From: Nakazawaea peltata
Lineage: Eukaryota; Ascomycota; Pichiomycetes; Alaninales; Pachysolenaceae
DNA: 64,000 nucleotides
Direction of reading: 5' to 3'
NCBI GenBank assembly: GCA_001599355.1
Contig: BCGQ01000003.1
Location: 1,118,468 to 1,182,467, forward strand
Of the stretch, positions 27,179 through 36,166 are shown one piece after another. Made by a program: the position numbers and the translations under genes. The notes beneath the pieces were generated by a model that had not been told where the DNA came from, made no database searches, and saw only the letters and a program-made list of their open reading frames with translations. Numbering within the stretch: the first letter of the stretch is position 1; each line of letters begins with the position of its first letter.

Positions 27179-28843
27179 ATGTCAGCCACCAAGATATTGA
27201 AACCATTGGGTGCTACTGTCGACCTTTTGAGAAGCACTGTAGGCTCAAAATTACAACATGGAATTATTGTGTTTTTGATCGTAACCAGTTCCCAAGTTAT
27301 CGACAATGTTAACTTGACTATGTTTTTAAACGGTATCACAAATATTCAAGATGAATATAATACCACCTATTCCCAAGCCAGTTGGACATTGTCCGCTTAT
27401 GCTGTTACTTATGCAAGTTTCATTGTTCTCGCAGGAAGAGTTAGTGACATTATCGGTCACGATATCATGTTGACTGGCGGAGTCTTCTTGATGGGAATCT
27501 TTGCTATCATCTGTGCTGCTGTGAAAAACATTTATGTCTTGATCTTGTTCAGAGCTCTTCAAGGTATATGTGCTGCTATTACTGTTCCTCCGTCATTTGC
27601 TATCATCGCTCACACCTTCGAGGGAAGAGCTTTGACAGTTGCATTGGGTGGTCTCTCAGCTTCCTTAATCATTTCGTTTACACTTGGTTTGATTCTTGGG
27701 GGTGCCTTTGATATGACTCCGATCGGTTACAGAGCATCTTGTTGGTTCATCGCCGGATACTCTTTACTCTGTTCCTTCATGCTGTTAATTGTTATCAAAC
27801 CTGTTAACCGTGGTAAATTAAAGGACTTAGTCAAATTGGATTTTCCAGGTGCATTCTTATGTGTTGCAGGGGGGTTATTGCTTGTCACGGGATTCACAGA
27901 AGCTGGTGAGAAATGGGATCAACCTAAAACTTATGTCCCAATTGTTGTCGGGGCACTTGTGATCTTTGTCTTCATTTTATGGGAGACAGTGTTCTTCAAT
28001 GGTGTTAGAGGCGGTAGTATTGATCTTATCATTCCTAAAGCTGCTTGGGGTATCGCTAACTTCAAAGTAATTCCAATCATCACCATGGTTTTATATATGG
28101 GTTTCATGAATATTTTATTGGTCCTTGTCGAATTCTTCGGAACTGTTTTGGATAGTAGTCCAGTTATGGTTGGTGTGAGGACCCTTGGAATTTTAATTAC
28201 TATGTTGACGACCACTACAGCAGCTAGTTTAATTCCATTCGAACTGGTCTCCCCTAAGTTGATCTGTGTTGTTGGTTTGCTCATTTCATCTGTCGGAACC
28301 ATTCTTTTCACCAGAATTGACGCTTCCCCTGATGTATACTGGAAATGGTGTATCCCAGGTATCATTTTATGGAGTGCTGGTCTTAACCTGTACTTTAATC
28401 GTTACTTTAATATCATCATCCTTGCTACGCCATTAGAAATGCAGCTGTTGATCAGTGGTATTTGTATGAGTATGGGTCAATTTGGTGGTGCAATGGGTAC
28501 TGCCATCACGACCTCTATTCTTGGAAACAGTTCTTCCACAATTACAGATAAAAATGAGTTAGCTCATGTTTATGCTAACGCCCTTTATTTGGGAATGGCT
28601 ACCTATATTGCTTCATTTGTCTTAGCTTTATTCATCAAAGACTTGAAACTCTCAGATATGAAGCACAATCAAGGTAACGCTTCCGAGGATAAAGAAGACG
28701 GAGAAATTGCAACAGAGAAACCCCTGTCCTCTGAAGAGAACGGTGGCCTGACAATTGCACTGACACCGGCTGCGGATAAGGAAGAAGCAGAACATAGCCA
28801 AGAAAGAAGCCCAGCTAACTCCAGTGTCTCAACTGAAGTTTAA
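27179..28843 (+). CDS. DHA2-family MFS transporter, array copy 7
   Basis: 554 residues from ATG 27179. The N-terminus MSATKILKPLGATVDLLRS resembles copies 1 and 3, while the body resembles copies 6 and 8, a clear mosaic. Copy-specific features are KLQHG before TM1 (shared only with J-L type copies 10-12), VTSSQVIDN, the GGVFLMGIF third helix shared with copy 8 and GGAMGTAI in helix 13. The 137-bp identity with copy 6 spans TM1 to TM2. The tail ends SPANSSVSTEV after an EDKEDGE acidic run. Motifs for proton-coupled transport are intact. It is preceded by two AATAAAACGAG boxes flanking the promoter cassette. Confidence 0.94.
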   Translation: MSATKILKPLGATVDLLRSTVGSKLQHGIIVFLIVTSSQVIDNVNLTMFLNGITNIQDEYNTTYSQASWTLSAYAVTYASFIVLAGRVSDIIGHDIMLTGGVFLMGIFAIICAAVKNIYVLILFRALQGICAAITVPPSFAIIAHTFEGRALTVALGGLSASLIISFTLGLILGGAFDMTPIGYRASCWFIAGYSLLCSFMLLIVIKPVNRGKLKDLVKLDFPGAFLCVAGGLLLVTGFTEAGEKWDQPKTYVPIVVGALVIFVFILWETVFFNGVRGGSIDLIIPKAAWGIANFKVIPIITMVLYMGFMNILLVLVEFFGTVLDSSPVMVGVRTLGILITMLTTTTAASLIPFELVSPKLICVVGLLISSVGTILFTRIDASPDVYWKWCIPGIILWSAGLNLYFNRYFNIIILATPLEMQLLISGICMSMGQFGGAMGTAITTSILGNSSSTITDKNELAHVYANALYLGMATYIASFVLALFIKDLKLSDMKHNQGNASEDKEDGEIATEKPLSSEENGGLTIALTPAADKEEAEHSQERSPANSSVSTEV

Positions 28844-30209
28844 ATTTATATATAACGCTTTCAATTTATTTTTGGGTATTTTTGATTCCTTGTGCTTGTG
28901 TCTAATTACTTAACACACAACACAATGCTCATACTGAAGAAGGAAAAATATGCCCAGCATTCAGTTATATAGAACTCTGTAAGGCTCCCCACACTACTAA
29001 AAAGCTTAAATTTTCCCTGGTGCGCTCTTTTCTAAGCTTTGTTCATGCAGCCTCGCATCTTTCTTTTCTCCAAGAAACAAAACTGGGTGCAAGTAACGGA
29101 GATGAGCTTTTGAGTGCGAGGTCGGTAAAAAAAATAAAGTTTTGAACGAAGTAATTTTCCCTTATGAGCCGAACCAAAAGATACTTTTTTGACTGTCAAA
29201 AGAAATGAACGCTTATGGAACGAGATGGAGAAAACGGAAGACTGCAGGATATTGAACTTATCTGATGATTGAGCCGGATAAATCCTTTAATCCCGTCAGT
29301 GAGTTTTCGGTATGAAATGGCCAGTTGGTTTGCAAACCAGCGGAGCCCCAAAAAAAATCACCCCCTTTTCACGATGCGCACTAATGGAACAAAACGAAGA
29401 GCTGTCTTGTTCCCGGGTTTAAGGGGCATGCGATAAAAAATATGAACTCAGTGTAAAAGCAGCGAAGGCTGGTGACTGAGTATCAATTCCTTCGCTCTCA
29501 TTCCATCTTATTGAATATGACCACAAGTACGAAGCCCCTCAAAATAGAGCTTCTCGCTTACACTTAGAAATATATCGACCTGAATATATTGTATCAACGA
29601 TGCTCAGTTGACCGGTATCTTATTTGAAAAATAAAATAGAAAGAATAATCATTCTACAAGTCTTCATCTCCATGAGCTACAAGGTCGGATAATATAAGAT
29701 ACGGTGTATCCGATAAAAACTATACAGCAAAGGGGTGGCTCGGATAATTCGATCCTCCCTGTTTCCTTTCTCCGTAACCCCCGTAAAATAAAACGAGACG
29801 TACAAGTTTTAACATCGCTGTCTTCAGTAGATGCAAACTTATCCTATATCTCAATAATCGTCTCATGATTGACTGGTGTAATCACTTTTACCTCGTTCCT
29901 ACGTAGCTCTGATTTTTTGCTTTTGGTGAACGCCTCTCAGGACTTTACGCAAATAAACTTGAGAAGCTCTAACTATTGAAGGCTTCAGCCGTGCGCTTAC
30001 ACCAGATTTATTTGAAGACTCTTGTTTAACAGGCCCTCAAATAAAACGAGACTCGATATTTCTAAATGCTTCGGTTAATTAATCCGGCAATAGCTCTCGT
30101 ATTCTATCCGATGGAGAATAACCAAGAACTTCAAATGTACTGCCATCAAAGTATATAAAAGAAAGTCCTTGCCCTTGCTTCAACTAACTATTTTATAGAA
30201 GCCGTTAAA
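28844..30209. promoter_or_regulatory. Intergenic between copies 7 and 8
   Basis: 1,366 bp. Early 3' flank (AAAAATATGCCCAGCATTC at about 28945) matches those after copies 5 and 6. Further on are a CACGATGCGCACTAA block related to the upstream DNA of copies 6 and 7, AATAAAACGAG at 29787-29797 and 30040-30050, the cassette (29939-29996) and TATATAAA (30152-30159). Confidence 0.5.
29939..29996 (+). promoter_or_regulatory. Shared array promoter cassette, copy 8
   Basis: AGGACTTTACGCAAATAAAC, then CTAACTATTGAAGG and TTCAGCCGTGCGC. Starts 271 bp before the ATG, flanked on both sides by AATAAAACGAG boxes, as for copy 7. Confidence 0.7.
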
Positions 30210-31874
30210 ATGTCTACCCCTAAAGTTCTCAAACCATTAACTGGCGCTGTTGGCTTCTTAAGAAGTACAGTGGGTTCAAAATTACAAAATGGAATAGTGG
30301 TGTTCTTAATTGTAACCAGTTCCCAGATTATCGATAATGTTAACATGACTATGTTTTTAAATGGTATAACAAGTATTCAAGATGAATATAATACAACCTA
30401 CTCTCGGGCAAGTTGGACATTGTCCGCTTATGCTGTTACATTTGCAAGTTTCATTGTTCTCGCAGGAAGAGTTAGTGACATTATCGGTCACGATATCATG
30501 TTGACAGGTGGAGTCTTCTTGATGGGAATCTTTGCTATCATATGTGCTGCTGTCAAAAATATTTATGTATTGATTTTGTTCAGAGCCCTTCAGGGTATCT
30601 GCGCTGCTATTACTGTTCCTCCTTCATTCGCTATCATCGCTCATACCTTCGAGGGAAGAGCTTTGACAGTCGCATTAGGTGGTCTTTCCGCTTCTTTAAT
30701 CATTGCATTTACCCTTGGTTTGATTCTCGGGGGTGCCTTTGATATGACTCCTATCGGTTACAGAGCTTCATGTTGGTTCATCGCCGGATACTCTTTACTC
30801 TGTTCCTTCATGCTGTTAATTGTTCTCAAACCTGTTAACCGTGGTAAATTAAAGGACTTAGTCAAATTGGATTTTCCAGGTGCCTTCTTATGTGTTGCCG
30901 GCGGTTTGTTACTTGTCACTGGTTTCACCGAGGCAAGTGAGAAATGGAACCAACCTAAAACCTATGTCCCTATGGTTGTTGGAGCTCTCGTCCTTATTGT
31001 CTTCATTTTATGGGAGACTTTGTTTTTCAATGGTGTCAGGGGTGGAAGTATTGACCTTATCATTCCTAAAGCTGCTTGGGGTATCGCTAATTTCAAGGTC
31101 ATCCCAGTCATCACCATGGTTTTATATATGGGTTTCATGAATATTTTATTGGTCCTTGTCGAATTCTTCGGAACTGTCTTGGACAGTAGTCCAGTTATGG
31201 TTGGTGTGAGAACCATCGGAATCTTAATTATCATGATGATGACCACTATCGCAGCTAGTTTGATTCCGTTCGAACTGGTCTCCCCTAAGTTGATTTGTGT
31301 TGTTGGGTTACTCATATCTTCTGTCGGAACCATTCTTTTCACTAGAATTGACGCTTCTCATGATGTATACTGGAAATGGTGTATCCCGGGTATCATTTTA
31401 TGGAGTGCTGGTCTTAATCTGTACTTCAACCGTTACTTTAATATCATCATCCTTGCTACTCCATTAGAGATGCAACTGTTGATCAGTGGTATTTGTATCA
31501 GTATGGGTCAATTTGGTGGTGCATTGGGTACCTCCATCACGACCTCTATTCTTGGTAACAGTTCCACCACAATCACTGATAAAAATGAGTTAGCTCATGT
31601 ATATGGTAGGTCCCTTTATTTAGGTATGGCTACTTACATCGCGGCTTTTGTCATGTCTATATTCATTAAAGACTTGAAACTCTCGGATATGAAGCACAGT
31701 CAAGGTAATGCTGCAGATGCAAAAGAAGAAGGAGAAACTACCACAGAGAAACCACCTTCCTCAGAAGAGACCGGAATTCTGACCATTTCGCTGACCCCGG
31801 TGGAGATGAAGACTGAAGTGGGACTTAGTCAAGAGAGAAACTCAGCTAACTCCACTGTTTCTACTGAAGTCTAG
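30210..31874 (+). CDS. DHA2-family MFS transporter, array copy 8
   Basis: 554 residues from ATG 30210 (MSTPKVLKPLTGAVGFLRS). The body shares long near-identical tracts with copies 6 and 7, for example the YSLLCSFM segment with copy 7 and helices 9-11 with copy 6. Private changes include SRASWTLS (Arg for Gln, as in copies 11 and 12), VTFASFIVLAGRVSD, and ASEKWNQPK where all other copies have Gly or Ala before EKW. The tail keeps the x-CTG-T-I-S-CTG-TP pattern and ends NSTVSTEV. Intact reading frame and complete promoter architecture suggest a working gene. The substrate is unknown. Confidence 0.94.
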   Translation: MSTPKVLKPLTGAVGFLRSTVGSKLQNGIVVFLIVTSSQIIDNVNMTMFLNGITSIQDEYNTTYSRASWTLSAYAVTFASFIVLAGRVSDIIGHDIMLTGGVFLMGIFAIICAAVKNIYVLILFRALQGICAAITVPPSFAIIAHTFEGRALTVALGGLSASLIIAFTLGLILGGAFDMTPIGYRASCWFIAGYSLLCSFMLLIVLKPVNRGKLKDLVKLDFPGAFLCVAGGLLLVTGFTEASEKWNQPKTYVPMVVGALVLIVFILWETLFFNGVRGGSIDLIIPKAAWGIANFKVIPVITMVLYMGFMNILLVLVEFFGTVLDSSPVMVGVRTIGILIIMMMTTIAASLIPFELVSPKLICVVGLLISSVGTILFTRIDASHDVYWKWCIPGIILWSAGLNLYFNRYFNIIILATPLEMQLLISGICISMGQFGGALGTSITTSILGNSSTTITDKNELAHVYGRSLYLGMATYIAAFVMSIFIKDLKLSDMKHSQGNAADAKEEGETTTEKPPSSEETGILTISLTPVEMKTEVGLSQERNSANSTVSTEV

Positions 31875-33506
31875 TTACATAGACATTGCTTTCAATTTAT
31901 TATGATTGTATTTCTGCTTTCCGTTACTACACAAAATGGGAGCCATTTTTCTTCGTGGTTTCATCCGAAATTTCACGGATTTCCTTGTGATAGGTAGATT
32001 AGTTTATATGGCAATTGAAATAATATTGAATTTTTTGATTTTTTGATTTTTTGAGTTTTGAGTGTTTTTTTTTTTTTTAGAAAGAGGGGTCTAACCCTCT
32101 GCTATAGCCGTGCGATGGGGATGCTTAGCGGCGAAAAAAAGAAATTACATGCAAGTGACCCAGACCTCTAGATCTCTGCAAGGAACAATGTCAAGACGGG
32201 TTTCAAAAAGATTTCCGATGCAGGCCGGGTTTGAAATCTTTTCCATTTGATTAGGGGACTACAGATCAAAGAATTAGGCGGGCCCCTCTAAGAATCAGAA
32301 AATGGGAAGAAAGTTCACGAGGATGATGTGACCTCAATGGATTCAAGGAGACACTTTTCAACCTACAACAATCTCCCTTCATTGGCAAATATAAATAAGG
32401 GCCATTGGATACAAAGAATCATAGATCGAATTCGCATCTCATCCTAGAGAGGAGATTATGTCATAGTCACTAAAGAAATACACTACAAATACCGTTTTCC
32501 TAAAAGACCTTATTATGTCACTTTGACTTTCGGTTCCAGTTGAGTAAGTATGTTACTATTTCGAAGAAATCGCCACTCTATACAAGGTTTGTTCTCGCAG
32601 TGCTGTATTGTTGGCCGCCAATTCAATTACAGTTACGGTACAACTCTTTGCATATACAGAACTCGCGAGACCCTTTTTCATAATTTTTTATGCGCTCATC
32701 TCAGCCTCGTTTAATTCAACCTCGCATTATTGTAGGAACTGATTCTAGCAATAAAATGATGGCTCGTTTTGAAACACAGGAGATCAGTTAACGGAGAAAA
32801 AAGAAAATGTACCACTACGAATTTAAGAACCCGAGGCCATCTCGCACTATAAGAAAAATAAAACGAATAAAACGAAAGAAAAAAGTACTCGGAATAACCT
32901 TCGGAACATACAAAGATGGAAAAACTATACATAAGTGAAGAACATCGGCTCCAAGCTTGACGTAACACTGGGGATCTTCTGGAGTGGCATTCGTAGCTCC
33001 ACAATTCTTAAGTTGTTGAAGCCCGCTGAAAAGAATCAAATTCAATAATGTTTCGGTCGTAGTCAACTTTAGTCGAAGCGAGCCCACTCCACCGTTCGAT
33101 GCGTAAATCGTGCTCGCAAGTTGTTATTACTAATCGTCTTTATATGTTCTGCTTTTCTTTTCGTCGTTCAGCAGATTTTTGCGCTTCGTTTTATTCTCGT
33201 TTTATTCATGCTCAAGTTTTTTGCATAAATAACCCGAAGGTTAGTTATTTCTGGCTACAGCCGCGCATCTGTGCCATTTTCTAAGGAGAATTTAGTTAAC
33301 GTTCTCCCCGAATAAAACGAGATTTTCCATCAAAAGCCTTACTCAGCGTCTTCTCATCATAAACGAAATCCTCACTTGATCTTGGCCTTTGTTCTAGAAA
33401 ATCCGCCCAAAGGGGAAATGTTACTTGGACCCTATATAAAGAAGATGCCTCGTCACAGAAATTAAAAGATGCCTCTATATAATCCGTATTTAATAAACTA
33501 TTCACA
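31875..33506. promoter_or_regulatory. Intergenic between copies 8 and 9 (longest in the array)
   Basis: 1,632 bp. Tandem GATTTTTT units (about 32030-32056) and a T-run follow copy 8. The middle has no recognisable gene. Near copy 9 stand overlapping AATAAAACGA boxes (32857-32875), TTACTAA (33127-33133), two inverted boxes (CTCGTTTTATT at 33196-33206), the cassette (33213-33271), AATAAAACGAG (33311-33321) and TATATAAA (33433-33440). Confidence 0.5.
33213..33271 (+). promoter_or_regulatory. Shared array promoter cassette, copy 9
   Basis: CAAGTTTTTTGCATAAATAA, then GTTAGTTATTTCTGG and CTACAGCCGCGCATCTG. Starts 294 bp before the ATG. The GCGC core has become GCAT, but the second half is a strong match. 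Confidence 0.7.
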
Positions 33507-35165
33507 ATGTCAGCAGCCTCGGTGTTCAAGCCTTTGTCTGCTTCTGTTGACTTCTTAAGACGCACAGTTGGCTCCAAATTGCAAAATGGAGTTGTCGTAT
33601 TTTTAATTGTGGCCAGTTCCCAAGTTATTGATAATGTCAATATCACCATGTTTTTAAACGGTACCGCAAGTATTCAAGAAGAATTCAATACCAGTTATTC
33701 CCAGGCCAGTTGGACCTTGTCTGCATACGCTGTCACCTATGCCAGTTTTATTGTTCTTGCTGGAAGAATCAGTGATATCATTGGTCATGATGCCATGTTA
33801 AGTGCCGGGATTTTCTTAATTGGTGTCTTCTCGATTATTTGTGCTGCTGTCAAGAATATTTATGTTTTAATCTTGTTCAGAGCTCTTCAAGGAATTTGTG
33901 CAGCTATGACTGTGCCCCCTTCTTTCGGTATCATTGCTCTTACTTTCCAAGGTAGAGCTTTGACTGTTGCATTGGGTGGTCTTTCCACTGTTTTAATCGT
34001 CTCTTTCACCCTCGGTTTGGTTCTCGGTGGTGCCTTTGATATGACTTCTCTCGGTTACAGAGCTTCTTGTTGGTTTGTTGCCGCATTCGCCATTCTTTGT
34101 GCCTTCATGCTGTTGATTGTTATCAAACCTGTCAACCGTGGTAAATTAAAGGACTTGGCCAAATTGGATTTCCTGGGTGCCTTCATGTGTGTTGCCGGTG
34201 GTTTATTACTTGTCACTGGTTTCACTGAGGCTGGTGAGAAATGGAACCAACCTAAGACATATGTTCCAATTGTTGTTGGTGCCCTTGTAATGGTGTTCTT
34301 CGTTTTGTGGGAGACTTTGTTCTTCAGAGGTGGAAGAGGTGGAAGCATTGAGCTTATTATTCCTCATGGTGCTTGGAGTATTGCCAACTTTAAGATTATT
34401 CCAGTCATCACCTTGGTTTTATATCTGGGTTATATGAACTTGTTGTTGAATCTTGTTGGATTTTTCGGTGATGTCTTGGGAGATAGTCCAGTTATTGTTG
34501 GTGTAAGAACTGTTCCGATTTTGATTTTCATGATGTGCACCACTGTTGCTTCTAGTTTAATTCCGTTCGAACTGATCTCTCCTAAGTTAATCTGTTGTGT
34601 GGGATTACTCGTCGCTTCCGTTGGAACCGTTCTTTTCACCAGAGTTGACGACTCGCATAACGTATACTGGAAATGGGTTCTTCCTGCTATGATTTTATGG
34701 AGTGTGGGTCTTAACTCGTATTTCAACCGTTACTTGAATATTATCATTCTTGCCACTCCATTAGAGATGCAACTGTTGGTCACCGGTATCTGTATCAGTA
34801 TGGGTCAATTTGGTGCCGCTTTGGGTACCGCCGTCACCTCCTCTATTCTTGGTGACAAAACATCTACAATCACTGATAAGAAAGTTTTAGCCCGTACATA
34901 TGGTAATTCTCTTTATTTGTGTATGGCTGTTTTCATCACTGGTCTTCTTTTAGCTTTGTTGATTAAGGACTTGAAGCTTGACGATATGAAACATGCTCAA
35001 GGTAATGCTGCGGCCGCAGAAGATGCTGAGGCTGACCCAGAAAAGCTTCTGTCTTCTGAAGAAATTGGTGGTCTGACTATTCCACTGACACCAGGAGAGG
35101 AAAAGACTGACATCGATCTCAGCAAGGAAAGTCGAGCCAACTCTAGTACTTCTACTGAGGTTTAA
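33507..35165 (+). CDS. DHA2-family MFS transporter, array copy 9
   Basis: 552 residues from ATG 33507 (MSAASVFKPLSASVDFLRR). Core motifs are intact: IDNVNITMFLNGT, GRISDIIGHDAMLSAG, CAAMTVPPS and GFTEAGEKW. Copy-specific points: SLGYRASCWFVAAFAILC in helix 6, WKWVLPAMILW where others have WCIPGIILW, and NSYFNRY. A 166-bp block (34095-34260) differs from copy 10 at only three positions although the two genes are otherwise well diverged, so this region was probably converted. The tail ends NSSTSTEV. This is the last copy with the shared promoter cassette; copies 10-12 downstream lack it. Confidence 0.94.
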   Translation: MSAASVFKPLSASVDFLRRTVGSKLQNGVVVFLIVASSQVIDNVNITMFLNGTASIQEEFNTSYSQASWTLSAYAVTYASFIVLAGRISDIIGHDAMLSAGIFLIGVFSIICAAVKNIYVLILFRALQGICAAMTVPPSFGIIALTFQGRALTVALGGLSTVLIVSFTLGLVLGGAFDMTSLGYRASCWFVAAFAILCAFMLLIVIKPVNRGKLKDLAKLDFLGAFMCVAGGLLLVTGFTEAGEKWNQPKTYVPIVVGALVMVFFVLWETLFFRGGRGGSIELIIPHGAWSIANFKIIPVITLVLYLGYMNLLLNLVGFFGDVLGDSPVIVGVRTVPILIFMMCTTVASSLIPFELISPKLICCVGLLVASVGTVLFTRVDDSHNVYWKWVLPAMILWSVGLNSYFNRYLNIIILATPLEMQLLVTGICISMGQFGAALGTAVTSSILGDKTSTITDKKVLARTYGNSLYLCMAVFITGLLLALLIKDLKLDDMKHAQGNAAAAEDAEADPEKLLSSEEIGGLTIPLTPGEEKTDIDLSKESRANSSTSTEV

Positions 35166-36166
35166 AAATAGTCATATATAGATCCGTCCTAATTCATTAA
35201 TTCATTACTTAGTATTTTTTTATTACTGTCTATTGTAAGTATAGTGCTCCATTTGGAGGTGGAGTCTCAGTTATAATGTCTCCTTAATTTTCCCAAAGGA
35301 TAACTCTAAGAAGTTCATCCCATTTCTAACGTTTTTCTTTTTCTTTTGTCGTCGATGCACTATGCAAGGTCTATTATTTCGCAGAAAAAATTCTATGCAA
35401 GGACATGAGCAGAGCTCACTTACTGTGAAAAACAAAATCAAAATAAGGTTTTGAAAAGAATTTTCTATGCGGGCCTAATCGAAAAAGAAACGAGTTTGAG
35501 GGGGGGAGACAAAAATCAAATGAACCCAACCAAGCAGAAATCGAATGAAAAGAGAGATAGTTTAATCTCAGTATCAGGCTATAGCCAAAGTTATTGAATA
35601 CTCGTATAATTGTTTCCCTGGCAGATATTTGCAGAGCTGTGAACTCAATGTTTAACAGCTGTGATTCGAAGATTTGCATCCCTTTTTTTGTCTGCGCATT
35701 CTATAAAAAAATAGAGATTTCTACTTAGTCAGAGGGCAAACAAACCCTGTTCGTTCCCAATTCTATTGGTAGTAATTCTAATCCACCATTGATAGCATTC
35801 TAATATAATAGTGACCATCAGTTTTTCTATGGAGCGATCAGCAACGGTTTATTTTATCTGAGTATGGCAGCTAATCTCAGAGGAATGCTCCCCCGTCGGC
35901 TCTTAACAAATATGCTGTCTCAGATGCAACTGTGTGCTGTCTCACAACGTTAAATCATTGGCCGATACACAGACAGATGCCCTGAAAAAATTTTCAACAT
36001 TCTATTTTTGCATGCATTGAGCTTGAAGGAGGATCACTGCCCTTCTATTATGTTATTCACAGTTCAACTTGAAAGTTTGCTAGCATTAATAAGTATAAAT
36101 GAAGGACTCTTCCTAATCTAGTTGCCAGAATAGTTAAAGGTGAAAATACTATTTAGCCTTACAAGA
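35166..36166. other. Intergenic between copies 9 and 10: relic and core promoter
   Basis: 1,001 bp. Holds a degraded piece of transporter coding sequence (separate entry) and TATAAAT (36094-36100), 73 bp before the copy-10 ATG. Neither the shared cassette nor AATAAAACGAG boxes are seen. Confidence 0.5.
35759..35880 (+). pseudogene. Degraded fragment of a lost transporter copy
   Basis: The stretch aligns with the codons running from the end of helix 13 (SILGNxSSTITDKNELA) to helix 14 (VYGNALYLGMAAYL) of the live copies. AATTCTATTGGTAGTAATTC matches the SILGNS codons, and TTCTATGGA...TTTATCTGAGTATGGCAGC...AATCTC matches the YG...LYLGMAAYL codons. An internal stop and small indels show it is dead. 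Neither the upstream core nor the tail is recognisable. Individual blocks are short, but their order and spacing along about 120 bp make chance unlikely. Confidence 0.6.
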
